The translations under genes were made by a program, and so were the position numbers. A stretch of 64,000 bases of DNA from Hesperophylax magnus (taxonomy: Eukaryota; Arthropoda; Insecta; Trichoptera; Limnephilidae). The stretch covers positions 1 to 64,000 of the forward strand of contig JAIUSX010000718.1 in the NCBI GenBank assembly GCA_026573805.1, in the 5' to 3' direction. The notes beneath the pieces were generated by a model, which made no database searches, was not told where the DNA came from, and was given only the letters and a program-made list of their open reading frames with translations. Positions 1 to 12,800 of this stretch are shown piece after piece. Each line of letters opens with the position of its first letter. The first letter of the stretch is position 1.

Positions 1-716
1 TGGAAGATAATACACAAGTTAAACACTAAACTTATCCCTTACAAAAAAAAATCTATTAAAAAAAAAGGTACAGGCTTCCTCTTTCAGGAATCTCATTTGG
101 GAGTATTGTGGTCTTTTAAAAGAAAACACTTTGTTAATGTTAAAATAGTACATAGTTCTGCGAACAGTGGACCTCGCGTTCAAGAAAGTGTTTGTAATTT
201 TCTCCTATTATAATATTGAAAAAATGCTAGTAAGAAAGTCCAAATAAACACAAACGATTTCACATTTGAAAAAAGAATTTAATGAACCATAGTCAAAGTT
301 AGCCATCTTGTCAATAGACTTCTTGTCTTGGCAGTAGATTTTCGAAAATGGAAACGGAACACTCAAACAAATTTACATCCAGATTAAATACCAAAAGGTC
401 GAGTTAAAACATGACTTTGCTACATCGGTTGCAAGTGTTAAGTCTAAAGTCAATTTTACAGCTCGAATTACTTGATGCAAGATTGATTGATTATATTAAG
501 AATAATGTGTTAGATCAGGTATGGTTTAAGTCCTGCATCGTTGCAAAAGGGAATGTTTTCTTTTTTTTATAATGATTCTTTGTATTCACAACGTCTACAG
601 ATGCCAAACATTGTATAGATAAGCTTGTCGATATGTTTATGGGAATGTTTTGATATAACAGCTCTAAATATGCATAGATTATAAACCGAATAAGATGTTT
701 GTATGTAATTCCTCAC
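1..716 (-). other. fra intron, incomplete
   Basis: AT-rich sequence downstream of the last visible fra exon. I see no coding potential and no recognisable repeat. Confidence 0.6.
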
Positions 717-878
717 CCAGATCCGTGATGGTGTGTTGCCTAATGAGTTCGCCCACGCTGTGAAAGAACATGTCCGGTACTCCCTTGCCCCACGTCAGGA
801 TATAACCGCGCACACGAGTGTTCTGGTTGCGTAGTGGCGGGGCCCATGACACGTAGATGGAGTCAGAACCCGCTTGAG
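717..878 (-). CDS. fra: fra exon: first part of FN3-4 (last exon in window)
   Basis: Acceptor aattttgcag, donor ctgg|gtgagg. It encodes SDSIYVSWAPPLRNQNTRV, YILTWGKGVPD and IRQHTITDL. The downstream exons are outside the window to the left. Confidence 0.9.
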
Positions 879-3800
879 CTGCAAAATTAACAAGGACATT
901 TGTTGGATTTTGAATTAAAAATATGTTTGGTTCCTACTGTCACGCTATTTACTCACAGTACCTACCTTTCCTAACCATTACATGCTATTTATTTTGATAC
1001 TACATACATATATATTTGAAAAATGGAACAGAAAATAGTGAAAATTCGAGTTGTTTTGTTTTGAGCGGGAAAAAAGAAAAAGATTGTTTTCGAAAGTGGT
1101 TGGTGTCCTTTGTTGCGAAGATAAATATTTTTTTATCGTATTTGTGGTTTCATGGTAATTAGCCCATAAAAGTGTACTTTGATTGTTTTGTGCCCGAACT
1201 CCTCAAGCAGATATTCTTATGGTAATGCTACTTAACGAGTAGCATTATTTGACAGTTTATTTAGAGGTGATGAAATACCCCCTAAGTGTAATGAATTTTG
1301 AAAATTTTTGAAAAATTATGCTTACTGTTTAGAGGACTAGGTTCTGCGGGAACTTGACTCTCATCCAGGTCGTTCTGCAGCGTGTCCACACTTTGCCACT
1401 CCGTAAATGGTCCCGTGCCGTTCACGTTGAAAGCACAAACACGCACCTGCAATTATACAAAAAAATTTAATAATATCTCTTGTTCATTATCTTATCAAAC
1501 ACATGTAACTAGAGCGCCCTAGGGATCATTTTTTACATGACATACATTTGTAATTAACTAATTAATTTGTAATTACCTAATATTTGTTTAATTCTCAACT
1601 TTGTTTAATTGTTCAAATTTTGGTGACCGGTCAATCAACCAAAATTAAAATTTGAACACTGTCGATGTTAAACGTGGACAGTTATATGAAGTTGCATATG
1701 TCAAAAAATTCAAATTGGCTATGGTAGCTAATTTGAAGAACGTCAAATGTGTAGTTGACGTCAAATTGTTTATAACACTTGGTCTTAATGGAGGATTACA
1801 AGGCTGAGATGAGACCATCTACTCCTGGATACTTGTTGGAAGAGAGTCCCAGATCAATACCTGATAGGTGGCCATGCGGTCCAGGTTGTTGAGGGAGACG
1901 CTGCGGATGTCTGCAGGCGTGGTAAGCAGCTGGGTCTTGGAGCGCCCGGCGTGGGGCCGGTAGCGCACCTTGTAGCCCGTGATGTCTCCGTTGCGGGATT
2001 CAGGTGGAGGCGCTTCCCAGATCACCAGGACCGTCTGGAATATTACCAATTTGTATTAGTTTACAGATGTCATTTTACAGTCATTATATAAATATGGTTT
2101 ATTTCAGCAAATCGGAGCGATGGGTGCAATACTCTATCTGCCATATAAAAAAATACTGTGGAAGTAATATAAACATAAATAAATAAAATTGATAAGTGGA
2201 CATATAGGCTCAATAAGGCAAAACTAAGCTTACCGAGCTGGTCTGCGGCTGCAGCGTCAGGTTTAGTGGCGCACTACTGGGTGCGTCCCCCGGCGTCCGG
2301 ACAACCACCTGCTCCGAGGGGCTGCCGCTGCCGCCCGGACTTCTGCCGTCACCAGGCTGGGGGATTGAGCCGGCTGAGTGGGCCACCACACGCACGGCAT
2401 ACTCCGTGAAGGGGCGCAAATCAGTCAAGCGGTGCGTCAGCTCCGAGGTGATGACGGAGCGCTCTTCTGGAGAGTCAGACTAGAATAAAAGAAGTTAACC
2501 TTCAATTTAGGCATTAATGTGTGTTTATTTTCATGAGAGCCTTTAGCCAATGTTTCAGACAGCCTTAAGTGTAGATTGTGTACATTAAGGGCAGATGTGT
2601 ACATTGTGGTGTAGAGTATGTTTATTTGTTTAGAAGTATATAATTATATTATTTTAGCCGTAACATTCCCTCGAAAATTTTAATTGCTGCAAAAAACTGG
2701 GTTTTGAAAACAAACTTTCAATCTTTATTCTCTGAACAAAAAACTCACCAGCTTTCACAATTGGAGAAGGTTGGCCTTCTCCACAAAAGTTCTTCAGACC
2801 TCAGGATTTACCATCCTGCTCTAAGGTCAATTCACCTCTTCCTCAATCTGCCTCTGCAATCTGATGATTTTTGATGTCATGTCATCTGGCAATCATTCCA
2901 CATAGCCAACACACCTACACTTAGTTGGCGTTTATACCCCATTCTTGTCTATATTTAAATTGTTACCTTTTATGTGATTTTATGGAGTCCCCCAAGGCTC
3001 TCTACTGGGAGCCTTTTTATTTTTACCTTATATAAAGGATTTAAGGAATATAAGAAGAGTATGAATGAGATCTAGTTCGTCTCTTCCTCGATCTGGCTCT
3101 GCAATATGTTCTGTCATCTAGCAATCTTTCTACAAGGCCAGCACATGGCAGTATTTATGGCCTGAAGTGTTGTTGACCAATTTCAATATTGCAATGCTTG
3201 CTATCAACAATGTAATAATTACCTCGGCCCACAGCAGCTCATACTTGTCGAGAGTCACCTTGGCCCCCGGAACTGGTTGCGGAGCGGCCCACGACACCTG
3301 CAGCGCAGTGGGCCCCGCAGATGTGACTCTAAGGTCGCGCGGCGCCCCCAGGGACAGTTCCTCCGACTGGGTGCTGATCTCCAGCACCTGCGTGCTGAGG
3401 CCAGCCCCGTTTCGGTTGTAGGCCAGCGCCCTGAAGTGGTAGGCCGTGTTGGGTTGCAGTGATGGGATGCTCATCTTATAGACGTCGCCTCTTGTGGTGT
3501 TTGTTATTCGCTCCCTAAAAAATCCAAAATATTAAAATTTATGAAAAAATCATACAGCAAAACTTAAATGGATGAATTTTTTATTCTCAAAAAATTGACA
3601 AAATAAACTTTCTGCGAGACACATTTGTTAGGACGTAGAACGTGGACAAATAAATTGAAAAAGCATTGTTTTTCTCTTCACATCTTCATCCGGAAACTCG
3701 TATTACAAGCGGGAAACTGGTGAATCTGCAACACACAGAGAATCCAAAAATACCACTGTTTTATCAATCTTTTTTTTTGGCAACTAAGGGTTAAAAATAC

Positions 3801-6800
3801 TTGCATTTGACGCATTTTAAAAGACATTTAACAGCTGAGATTAAGCCCAATTTTTTGTAATTTAAACACGGACTCGATTTACTTGAAAAGAAAAGCTCAA
3901 ACCAAAAAGTTATAGTGCAAAATCGACTCCAAAAGTGATGTAGATTCACCAGTTTCTCGCTTGTACTAGGAGTTTCCAGACACCTTGTATAAGCTTTATA
4001 CATTTTAAAGATTCACATAAAAAATGGTTCAATTTGTGACTTTGCACATATTGCAGAATTCACAAATATGTGTAACATTTTTAATGTGTCTGTGTCTTTA
4101 CAAAACAAATGTAAAAGTTTACGACTTACCTCACTGATCCCTTCACTTTGTATATGACCGAATAAGCCAAGATATCACCATTGGTCGTAATGGGCTCTCT
4201 CCAACTGAGCGCAACGAACCTGGCCTTCACGATGAGGGCCGTGAACTCGAGCGGCTCCGACGGGATCTTCCGCCCCGCCACCGACGTCGCCGCATCGTCA
4301 TCGTCAGCTGAGGCGCCTGCGTTAGTGGGACGAGCGAGGGGATGGTTTGTTAGAGAGGAGAGGGAGCCAAATTGCGTCAGATTCAAGATGCTCGAAGGGG
4401 TGGATGTGTAAGCTAGCGAGACTTTCCCCAACACGTCGCTTTCACTCAACGATTCATCAAATGCATTAAGCGATAAAGAATCTAAATTGTTATTATTATT
4501 AGAACTGTCGGCATTTGACGACATTTCTCGCTTGCCGCCGTTTATTTTTGGCATGTACGGATTGGGGTCATTCGTGTCGCTGCTTTTTAACGATGTCAAT
4601 ATAAACTTTGGGTTGAATGGTTGGCCAGACACGTCGTAGTTTTGGTGCGACGGTGCCTTATTATTGTGAACTTGGTCGATGTTGCGCTTTGGAATCTTTT
4701 CGGTCTGCGACGTGTCGGGATTGTCGGAAAAGAATTGATTTTCTAACGGTTCGGAATTCGGCATTTTCCGCTTGTAACCTTTTGGATTTTTAATATTTTT
4801 TGGCCGTTTTAATAATGTACTTTCGACTGTTTAACATTTTTGATAAATTTTTAAAAAGTTGTAAATTATAATCATACAATAGGTAATATATGAAAAATAA
4901 AACGGATGCAAAATTATATAAACACAAAACAACACCGAATGGGAGAGGATTGAAATAAAAAGGATCGTGGGATTTGAAGAAAGTAAAGGGTTAAAAAGAA
5001 AGAAATAAAACAAAAATTAAAAATAATAAATAAAAACACTATAAAATCTGTAAATAATTCAGTTTTTAACATAATTTTCATCACGAGCTATGGAGCTATA
5101 CAGGGTGTATCGGCACGTACCTGACAAACTTTAACCAGCTATTCCTTAGCATATTTGGAGTAAAAAATCTTATGTGCACTTTGCTGTCCGGTAACGTTTT
5201 TTTTTAATAAAAAATTTACTATTCATATTTTCACCACATGTCACCACTGTTTTATCCTTTGTCAAAGTTTGAAAACCCATCTGGCAATATTTTATTCGAA
5301 TTCAATGACAGCGATGTAGTGTGGAAATTTTTAATTTTTTGGTTTTTAATTGAAAAAAAAATGCTACCGGACAGCAAAGTGCCCATAACATTTTTTACTC
5401 CAAATGTGCTAAGGAATAGCTGGTTAAAGTTTGTCGGGTTAGTGCCGATACACCCTGTATATATTTGTAAAAAAAAAGGTTCACTCCGAGAATAAAATGA
5501 GAGAATTGGCCAGTTATTCACAAACATTGCTCGTCTAAAATGTCAACAGCTCCAAAATATAATAGAAAATTTCTACTCCATTGATTTTATCATTAAAATA
5601 TGCTGGCTAAGTTATCTCCCATAGAAAACAGAAACAGGGGGAGACACGGCATGGAAGAGTGTCGACTTTCGCAGAAGTACGATCAAACTGCATGGAGTAT
5701 CAAAGCAGCAGTGCTCGATGTTGGCGATACGCGTTGTGTACGCAGTTTCATACGATAAAGTTTCATGGCCGATTTCCCTTGTTTTTATTATCTATGAATG
5801 TAAACGCCCGGATTGCCGAAAATAAAATGAATTTTTAAGGATTAGTATCCTCTACCCCAGCAGACAGACTTACCGGCACTGAGTACGGTGAGCTGAGCAG
5901 ATGCCTGAATGTTTCCCGCGGGATTGGAGGCAACGCACTGGAAGATGCCAACATCCACAGGCATCAGACCCTGTATCCTCAGGTTGTAACTGGAATAAGA
6001 TTATTATTATTATTAGTTAATGAGATGACAGCATTCTGTTGAAACGCTCATAACTAATTTCCCAATAAGTTTAATAGTAATGAGTTAATTTAAATTTAAC
6101 AATAAGTCAATCCTTTCTTCTCTCCAAATGAGAATTCAAATAAGCTTTAAATTGAATTCTCATTGCACATCGACCGGGCAGTCTGATGATGAACACTGTA
6201 ATGCTGTCCGAAACATTGGCTAAAGAAGGAGGTAGCGCAACACGGCATAATACCCCAAAAACAAATCACTGTAAGAGCTTTAAATTGCTTTATTTCAATT
6301 TGTAGCATCGATGACATATTGTGGAAGTTCATTCCATGCTTCCACTATTCTATTTGCAAGACAGTGTTTCCTAGGATTAGAAGCAAAAGATGTTTTGTTC
6401 ATTTGTTCAAGTGTCCATGGAGATTACATTAGTGTTTGTGATGAAGATTTCTTGAAACCAGGGAACTACAATATCTAGATAATATTTTGAAAGTCTCAAT
6501 CAAGTCACCCTTTCTCTTCTTTCTTTAAATGTTGGTTCCTATCTTTATACTTTCATATCTTTTGATATTTTTATGAATTGTCTCTGTATCCTCTATATTA
6601 TATCTACATTCTTGGCATAACATAAGCTTCATATTTGGAAAGCATATTCCAGGAGAGGTTGCAGACCAAGAAAGGCATTCCCGATTAAGTATGTTATTGA
6701 ACTGGCTCTATTGACATACGCGGTATGCGGTTCCCATTTCAAGTCTTGTGATTTAGACTCCTAGGTCTTGTTGTAACGTCACTGCTTTTAGAGGTTAAAG

Positions 6801-9800
6801 GAAGATGAAAGACAATCAGCATTATTTAGTCAAACAATGGAATTGGCGCTCCGTGGCCATCACGTCCATAAACCTAGTTATAATAGAATAATGTAACATT
6901 GTACTGACCCCGCGACGAGTGCCATGTCGTGGTTGTTGGGAGTAATGACTTCCCCGTTCTTGAGCCAGCGGACCGTGGGCTCGGGCCGGCCATACACCTG
7001 GCACTCCAGCTCCAGGTCCTGGCGCTCCGTGGCCGTCACGTCCAGAGGGCGCTTTATAAATCGCGGCGGAACCTGAACAACAAACAAGTATAAGAGTTAA
7101 ATAACGGTTTCAATTATAGTGCTATGTGGGGAAAATGCTCAAAAAAGGAAGAGGCAGTAATATGACGATCTACGTAAAACAGTTCCAAGACAAAATAGAA
7201 CAATAACAAAACAGAAACAAACAATAAACCTAACCTAACCTATTCTCATGTCATGTTTTGTACCATAATAAACAACTGATAATATCCGTTGAATTTGATA
7301 TCTGTTGGTGTCAAATTGTCGGCAACACATTATCCAACAATAAATGTTAATGAATGAAGACTTTTGTTAGTTGGTTGTAGGAACAACTTTACCTGAACGT
7401 CGAGTATAGCGGTGGCATCCAATGAATCTTCTCTATTGTCCGCCCGACACTGGTACGTCCCAGCATCAGATTCTTTCACAGAGCTGATGTACAATACTCC
7501 TGAGCCGAGGAGAGTGAACCTGCTATCCAGGTGACTAGAAAAGCAATATCAAATTAGTAAACACATAAAGACATCATAATCATGGGGGGGGAAAGATCCA
7601 AAGGGGCGTTGGTAGGCAATGAAAAACAATAAGGGGACAGCGAGGGCAATAAGAAGGCGTAGGTCAAATTCAGTAGTGCACAACGTGCCTAGACTCGAGC
7701 TTCATGCTTTGTATACCGATGTGTATATCTTATCTTAATCTTACACACTCAGTTACTGTACCGCCGTCTAGCTTGCTAGAACTGACCATTTTACAAGTCA
7801 CCAGGGTTCAATTGTTGTTTTAGGACATTTCTATTGATCCTCCGTGTATTCCAGCAACTGTCGCATGTGTTTCTGTTTATTTCGTTCGGCCATGTTTTTT
7901 GTATATTTAATTATATAACTTATTTAAGTTTACAAAATGGGGTCTTCTCGCATGCGTTTAACATGACACCTCAATTTAAAACAAAAAAATGGAAATTATA
8001 CAAAAGATCGATAGCTGTGTTTGTTTGTTTTATTACGAAATACCTGCTTTAATTTTATGCACTATTTTGTATGAATGCTCAATAATCCATCACTTTCACT
8101 ATTTTGTATGAATGCTCAATAATCCCCCACTTTCACTATTTTGTATGAATGCTCAATAATCCGTCACTTTCACTATTTTGAATGAATGCTCAATAATCCG
8201 CCACTTTCACTATTTTGTATGAATGCTCAATAATCCGTCTCTTTCACTGTTTTGTATGAATGCTCAATAATCCGCCGCTTTCACTAATTTGTATGAATGC
8301 TCAATAATCCTCCGCTTTCACTATTTTGTATGAATAAACTATAATCCGCCACTTTCACTATTTTGTATGAATGAACTATAATCCGCCACTTTCACTATTT
8401 TGTTTGAATGCTCAATAATCCGTCGCTTTCACTATTTTGTATGAATGCTCAATAATCCGTAGCTTTCACCATTTTGTATGAATGCTCAATAATCCGTCGC
8501 TTTCACTATTTTGTATGAATGAACTATAATCCGTCGCTTTCACTATTTTGTATGAATGAACTATAATCCGCCACTTTCACTATTTTGTATGAATGCTCAA
8601 TAATCCTTCATTTTCACTATTTTGAATGAAAGCTCAAAAATCCTCCTTCGCTTTCACTATTTTGAATGAATGCTCAATAATTCGTCGCTTTCACTATTTT
8701 GTATGAATGAACTATAATCCGCCACTTTCACTATTTTGTATGAATGCTCAATAATCCTTCGTTTTCACTATTTTGAATGAAAGCTCCAAAATCCTCCTTC
8801 GCTTTCACTATTTTGAATGAATGCTCAATAATTCGTCGCTTTCACTATTTTGTATGAATGAACTATAATCCGCCGCTTTCACTATTTTATTGGATACTTT
8901 CCCGGTTTTAGGGGTGGCGGTTTAGTGACAGAGTACTAAATAATGAAAAGAGGGCGATAAGCTTTGGGAAATAAGTTTAGGAAAATCAGCACTAAAACAT
9001 TACATCACTTTGGTTCGACAAGGTTCTAACTTCGCCTTACCTTGTTCTGAGATATGAGGTGTCAAAGTTTGCAAAGACGATTTCTCATAATCCATTTACC
9101 GATTTATGATTTTGAGGTTGAATCTTGTGTTCAGTATTGTAGTTTAACATATTTTAAAGGAAAAAATTTGAATAGGATGTATACTTACCATTTTAGAACA
9201 TACCTAAATGTGCACAAAGAACCACATGTAACCAGCTAGGGCATAATAATTCATTGCATAAGGTTTAACTTCATTTCCCTAATTCTAATTAAATATTTTC
9301 CTTTAATATGTCAAACTAAAATACTTCATAAATAAAAATCAGAATTTTTTTTTATTTTTATGAGACACCTCACAAGAGTGTCCCTGCCTGTGCAGTGTAC
9401 AGACAGGGGAACTATGTCACCACCCGGTTGGGCGGCGTTGTGAGGCGGAATAAGGTAGGGGCTGTAGGAAGGGATTTTTTAATGCGGGCCTTGAAGAGGC
9501 TCGGATTATAGGAGGGAGGAAAAACAGATGCCGTTAAATAGATTATGAGAAATCGTTTTTGCAAGCTTTGACTACCATAATACGGGCATGAGCCTAGTAC
9601 TTTATTCATGAAAAAATTATTGTAATCAATTAAATATATATGAATAAAGAAACAATAAAAAAAATATATTTCACCATTCACTACTGTATACTCGTACCAT
9701 AATGTTACTGTTAAAAAACTACATTACATCGACTTTAGTTCGTTTCCGTATTTCATTGCGGTGCAGAGATATTGTTTTCCTAGTAGGCCTTTACCGTTCA

Positions 9801-12800
9801 AATCACTCTCTAAACACTCCTGGCACTAATAAGAACAAACTTTGAAGTTTTCAGTGATATCAGTGGACTATTTGTACAAAAGGTTCAAAAGTGATGTTAG
9901 AACCTTGTAAAATAAGAGGAAGCGATGTTAGAACTTTGTCATACAAGTATCTACGGAAATAAAACACAGATGGCTCTTGAAGTTATTTTGGTTATAGAAA
10001 TGAGCAAAAGAAACGGTTTTGCATTCAAAGGTCATTTTTCAAAAAAATTCAGTTAGAACCCTGTGCAACTAAGATGACAATAAGGAAGTTGAGTCCATTT
10101 TTTTTATTTTTTTTTATCAATGTTCGCATTCAAACTTAAATACGAGTATTTTTTTTTAAAGTTTGTTTTCATAGTTAAATTAATTCTCAAAGTTTGAATT
10201 TTATTAAGCCCGCCAAAACGAGCGGAATCCGAGCGGTAAGAGGCGGGGGTGGGTGTGACGTCATTCAAACTGTAAGAACCAAGTCGCTTAAAGATTTTGT
10301 ATGAAAAAAAAATTAATTCTTCAATAAGGAATTCCAGTAATTTTTTTACCAATGTTAACCGTCTATTAGAATTGATGTTATTAAAAAAAAAAGAAAATTT
10401 ATGAAGATTTCATAGTTAAATTAATATTTTAAGTTAGAATATTTGCTTTTCCTGCCCGGTACGGTATTACCGTCGCTATTTGTTGACTTGCCACGCGCGA
10501 ATTCAGGACCACCGCGCAGAAAAGTAAAGACCAAAAGTGAAATAACGGTTTACAGCCCAGTTCACTGTGAGACTTTTCTGGGCGGCCGGCGGCCTGAAGT
10601 GTATCACATGTTATGTGACATGTATAATAATAAAAACTTCTAAGTTATGCAATAAACAACATATTATTATAAAGCACTATACGAATATGTATCTTTAGAA
10701 ATCCATTTCATATAATAATAACAACAAATACGTACATATATTTGACAAGCCCAAATAAACGTTTGGCCTATACACCTCTCTCATCTAAACCGACCATCTC
10801 TCATGTAATAGAAAGAGATGCACCATAGGTGATCCGTTGTACGTACAAGTCACGACACATGTGACGTCAGAATTCTTTCGACCAATCGTGGAGCGTATAC
10901 AGTCTATTGCTATTGAATGCTTTTTCAAGAACGTTTAACTAATTCTAAGAATAATAATATAGAAATATATTTATATATTTAGAATCGATATTTTTTGATC
11001 TACATGAACATATTTTTTATAAGTCAAAATATTTTTCACTCAACTTCCTTATTAGTCAAATACCGTTAAACTACATCTAAGCAGTTTGTCAACAGGATGT
11101 ACATGTTCAATTACAATGTAAATATGTATACATAATATTATTAGTAATTATAAATTTAAAGTAGTTCAGAAAATATAATTAATGATTATTTTTACTTGAG
11201 GTCGATTGCCACTCCGTTGTTCAGCCAAGTAATATCAGGTCTCGGGTTTCCAGAAGCCGCACAATCCATAGTAACCGGTGATCCTGACGAAATAAACATT
11301 TATTATTTGTATTTTATGTTATGTTTTTAACGGTAACAATCATTGAAAGAATAAGGGTCGACATTGAAAAAATTGTACGCATGCGATACCTTCAGTGACA
11401 GTCAGTGACCGTGGCTCGGCGATGAACTTGGGAGCCGTTACAGTCTCGGCCAGGGTCATGTCCATGTTGATCGTAAGCTGGGCCTTGTTGCTGAGTCTGG
11501 AATAATAACGACAAATAAATATTCATTACATACTTATTCGATACAAAATGGGGAACAAGTTGTCAGCTTTAAGGTTATAGGTAAAATGATTGTAAGCAAA
11601 ACGATCGTAGGCAAATAATAAGCCAATGATCGTAGGCAAATAATAAGCCGATGATCATAAGCAAAATGATTGTAGGCAAATAATCCGCAAAATGATCGTA
11701 GGCAAATAATAAGCCAATGATCATAAGCAAAATGATTGTAGGCAAATAATCAGCAAAATGATCGTACGCAAATAATAAGCCAATGATCATAAGCAAAATG
11801 ATTGTAGGCAAATAATCAGCAAAATGATCGTAGGCAAATAATAAGCCAATGATCATAAGCAAAATGATTGTAGGCAAATAATCAGCAAAATGATCGTACG
11901 CAAATAATAAGCCAATGATCATAAGCAAAATGATTGTAGGCAAATAATCAGCAAAATGATCGTACGCAAATAATAAGCCATTGATCATAAGCAAAATGAT
12001 TGTAGGCAAATAATCAGCAAAATGATTGTAGGCAAATAATCAGCAAAATGATCGTACGCAAATAATAAGCCATTGATCATAAGCAAAATGATTGTAGGCA
12101 AATAATCAGCAAAATGATCATAGGCAAATAATAAGCCGAAGATCGTAGGCAAATAATTGTAAGAAAATAGTACGATTTGAGATCAAATGCGCTTACGATC
12201 AAATGGTAATTATGATCTTTTTACATACAATCTTTTTGCTTACGATAATTTGATTATAATATTTGAATGATTTGTATAGTCCAATTAGATATAAACTTTT
12301 CAATATTTGACATATAAAATATCCATCCGAGTTTTTGCTTTTTTGGAAGAGCAACATAATCAGATTATTATGCAGTAGCGTGATTGAAGTGAATTTCGAA
12401 TTTTAATGTGAGAGCGAACCGTACTGTAGATGGCGCCACTATTGTTGACATCAGTAATAATACTGTAAGATTTGCAGTTAAGAAGCAGGGCATATCAATT
12501 TAATCTCATAAATAAATATAAAATTAAAATAATACAAAAAACAATGGATATTACTACCCTACTCCAAAATCATTCAAGAAATTTAACATATAGATAGGAA
12601 AAAGATGCGTCTATAATAAATATGCAGGACTGCATTTTGAAAGGCCTACACATAGCTGACTGGATGGTGTGCAGGACGCCTGCATCTTATCGTGCCCTCG
12701 AAACAACAAGATTCATTCTGACCCGGCAATGTTATGCGATATTGAACTGCAAAGTAGTATTCTCTAGAGCCCAATTTAGCGTAAGCACTCGAGCGATGGC

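Noticed and set aside
8057..8890. CRISPR-like array
   Set aside because: Units are contiguous without unique spacers, in an intron of an animal gene.
11575..12009. 144-codon minus frame with 22-residue repeats
   Set aside because: Produced by a 66-bp minisatellite whose period is divisible by three; hydrophobic repeat without any family.
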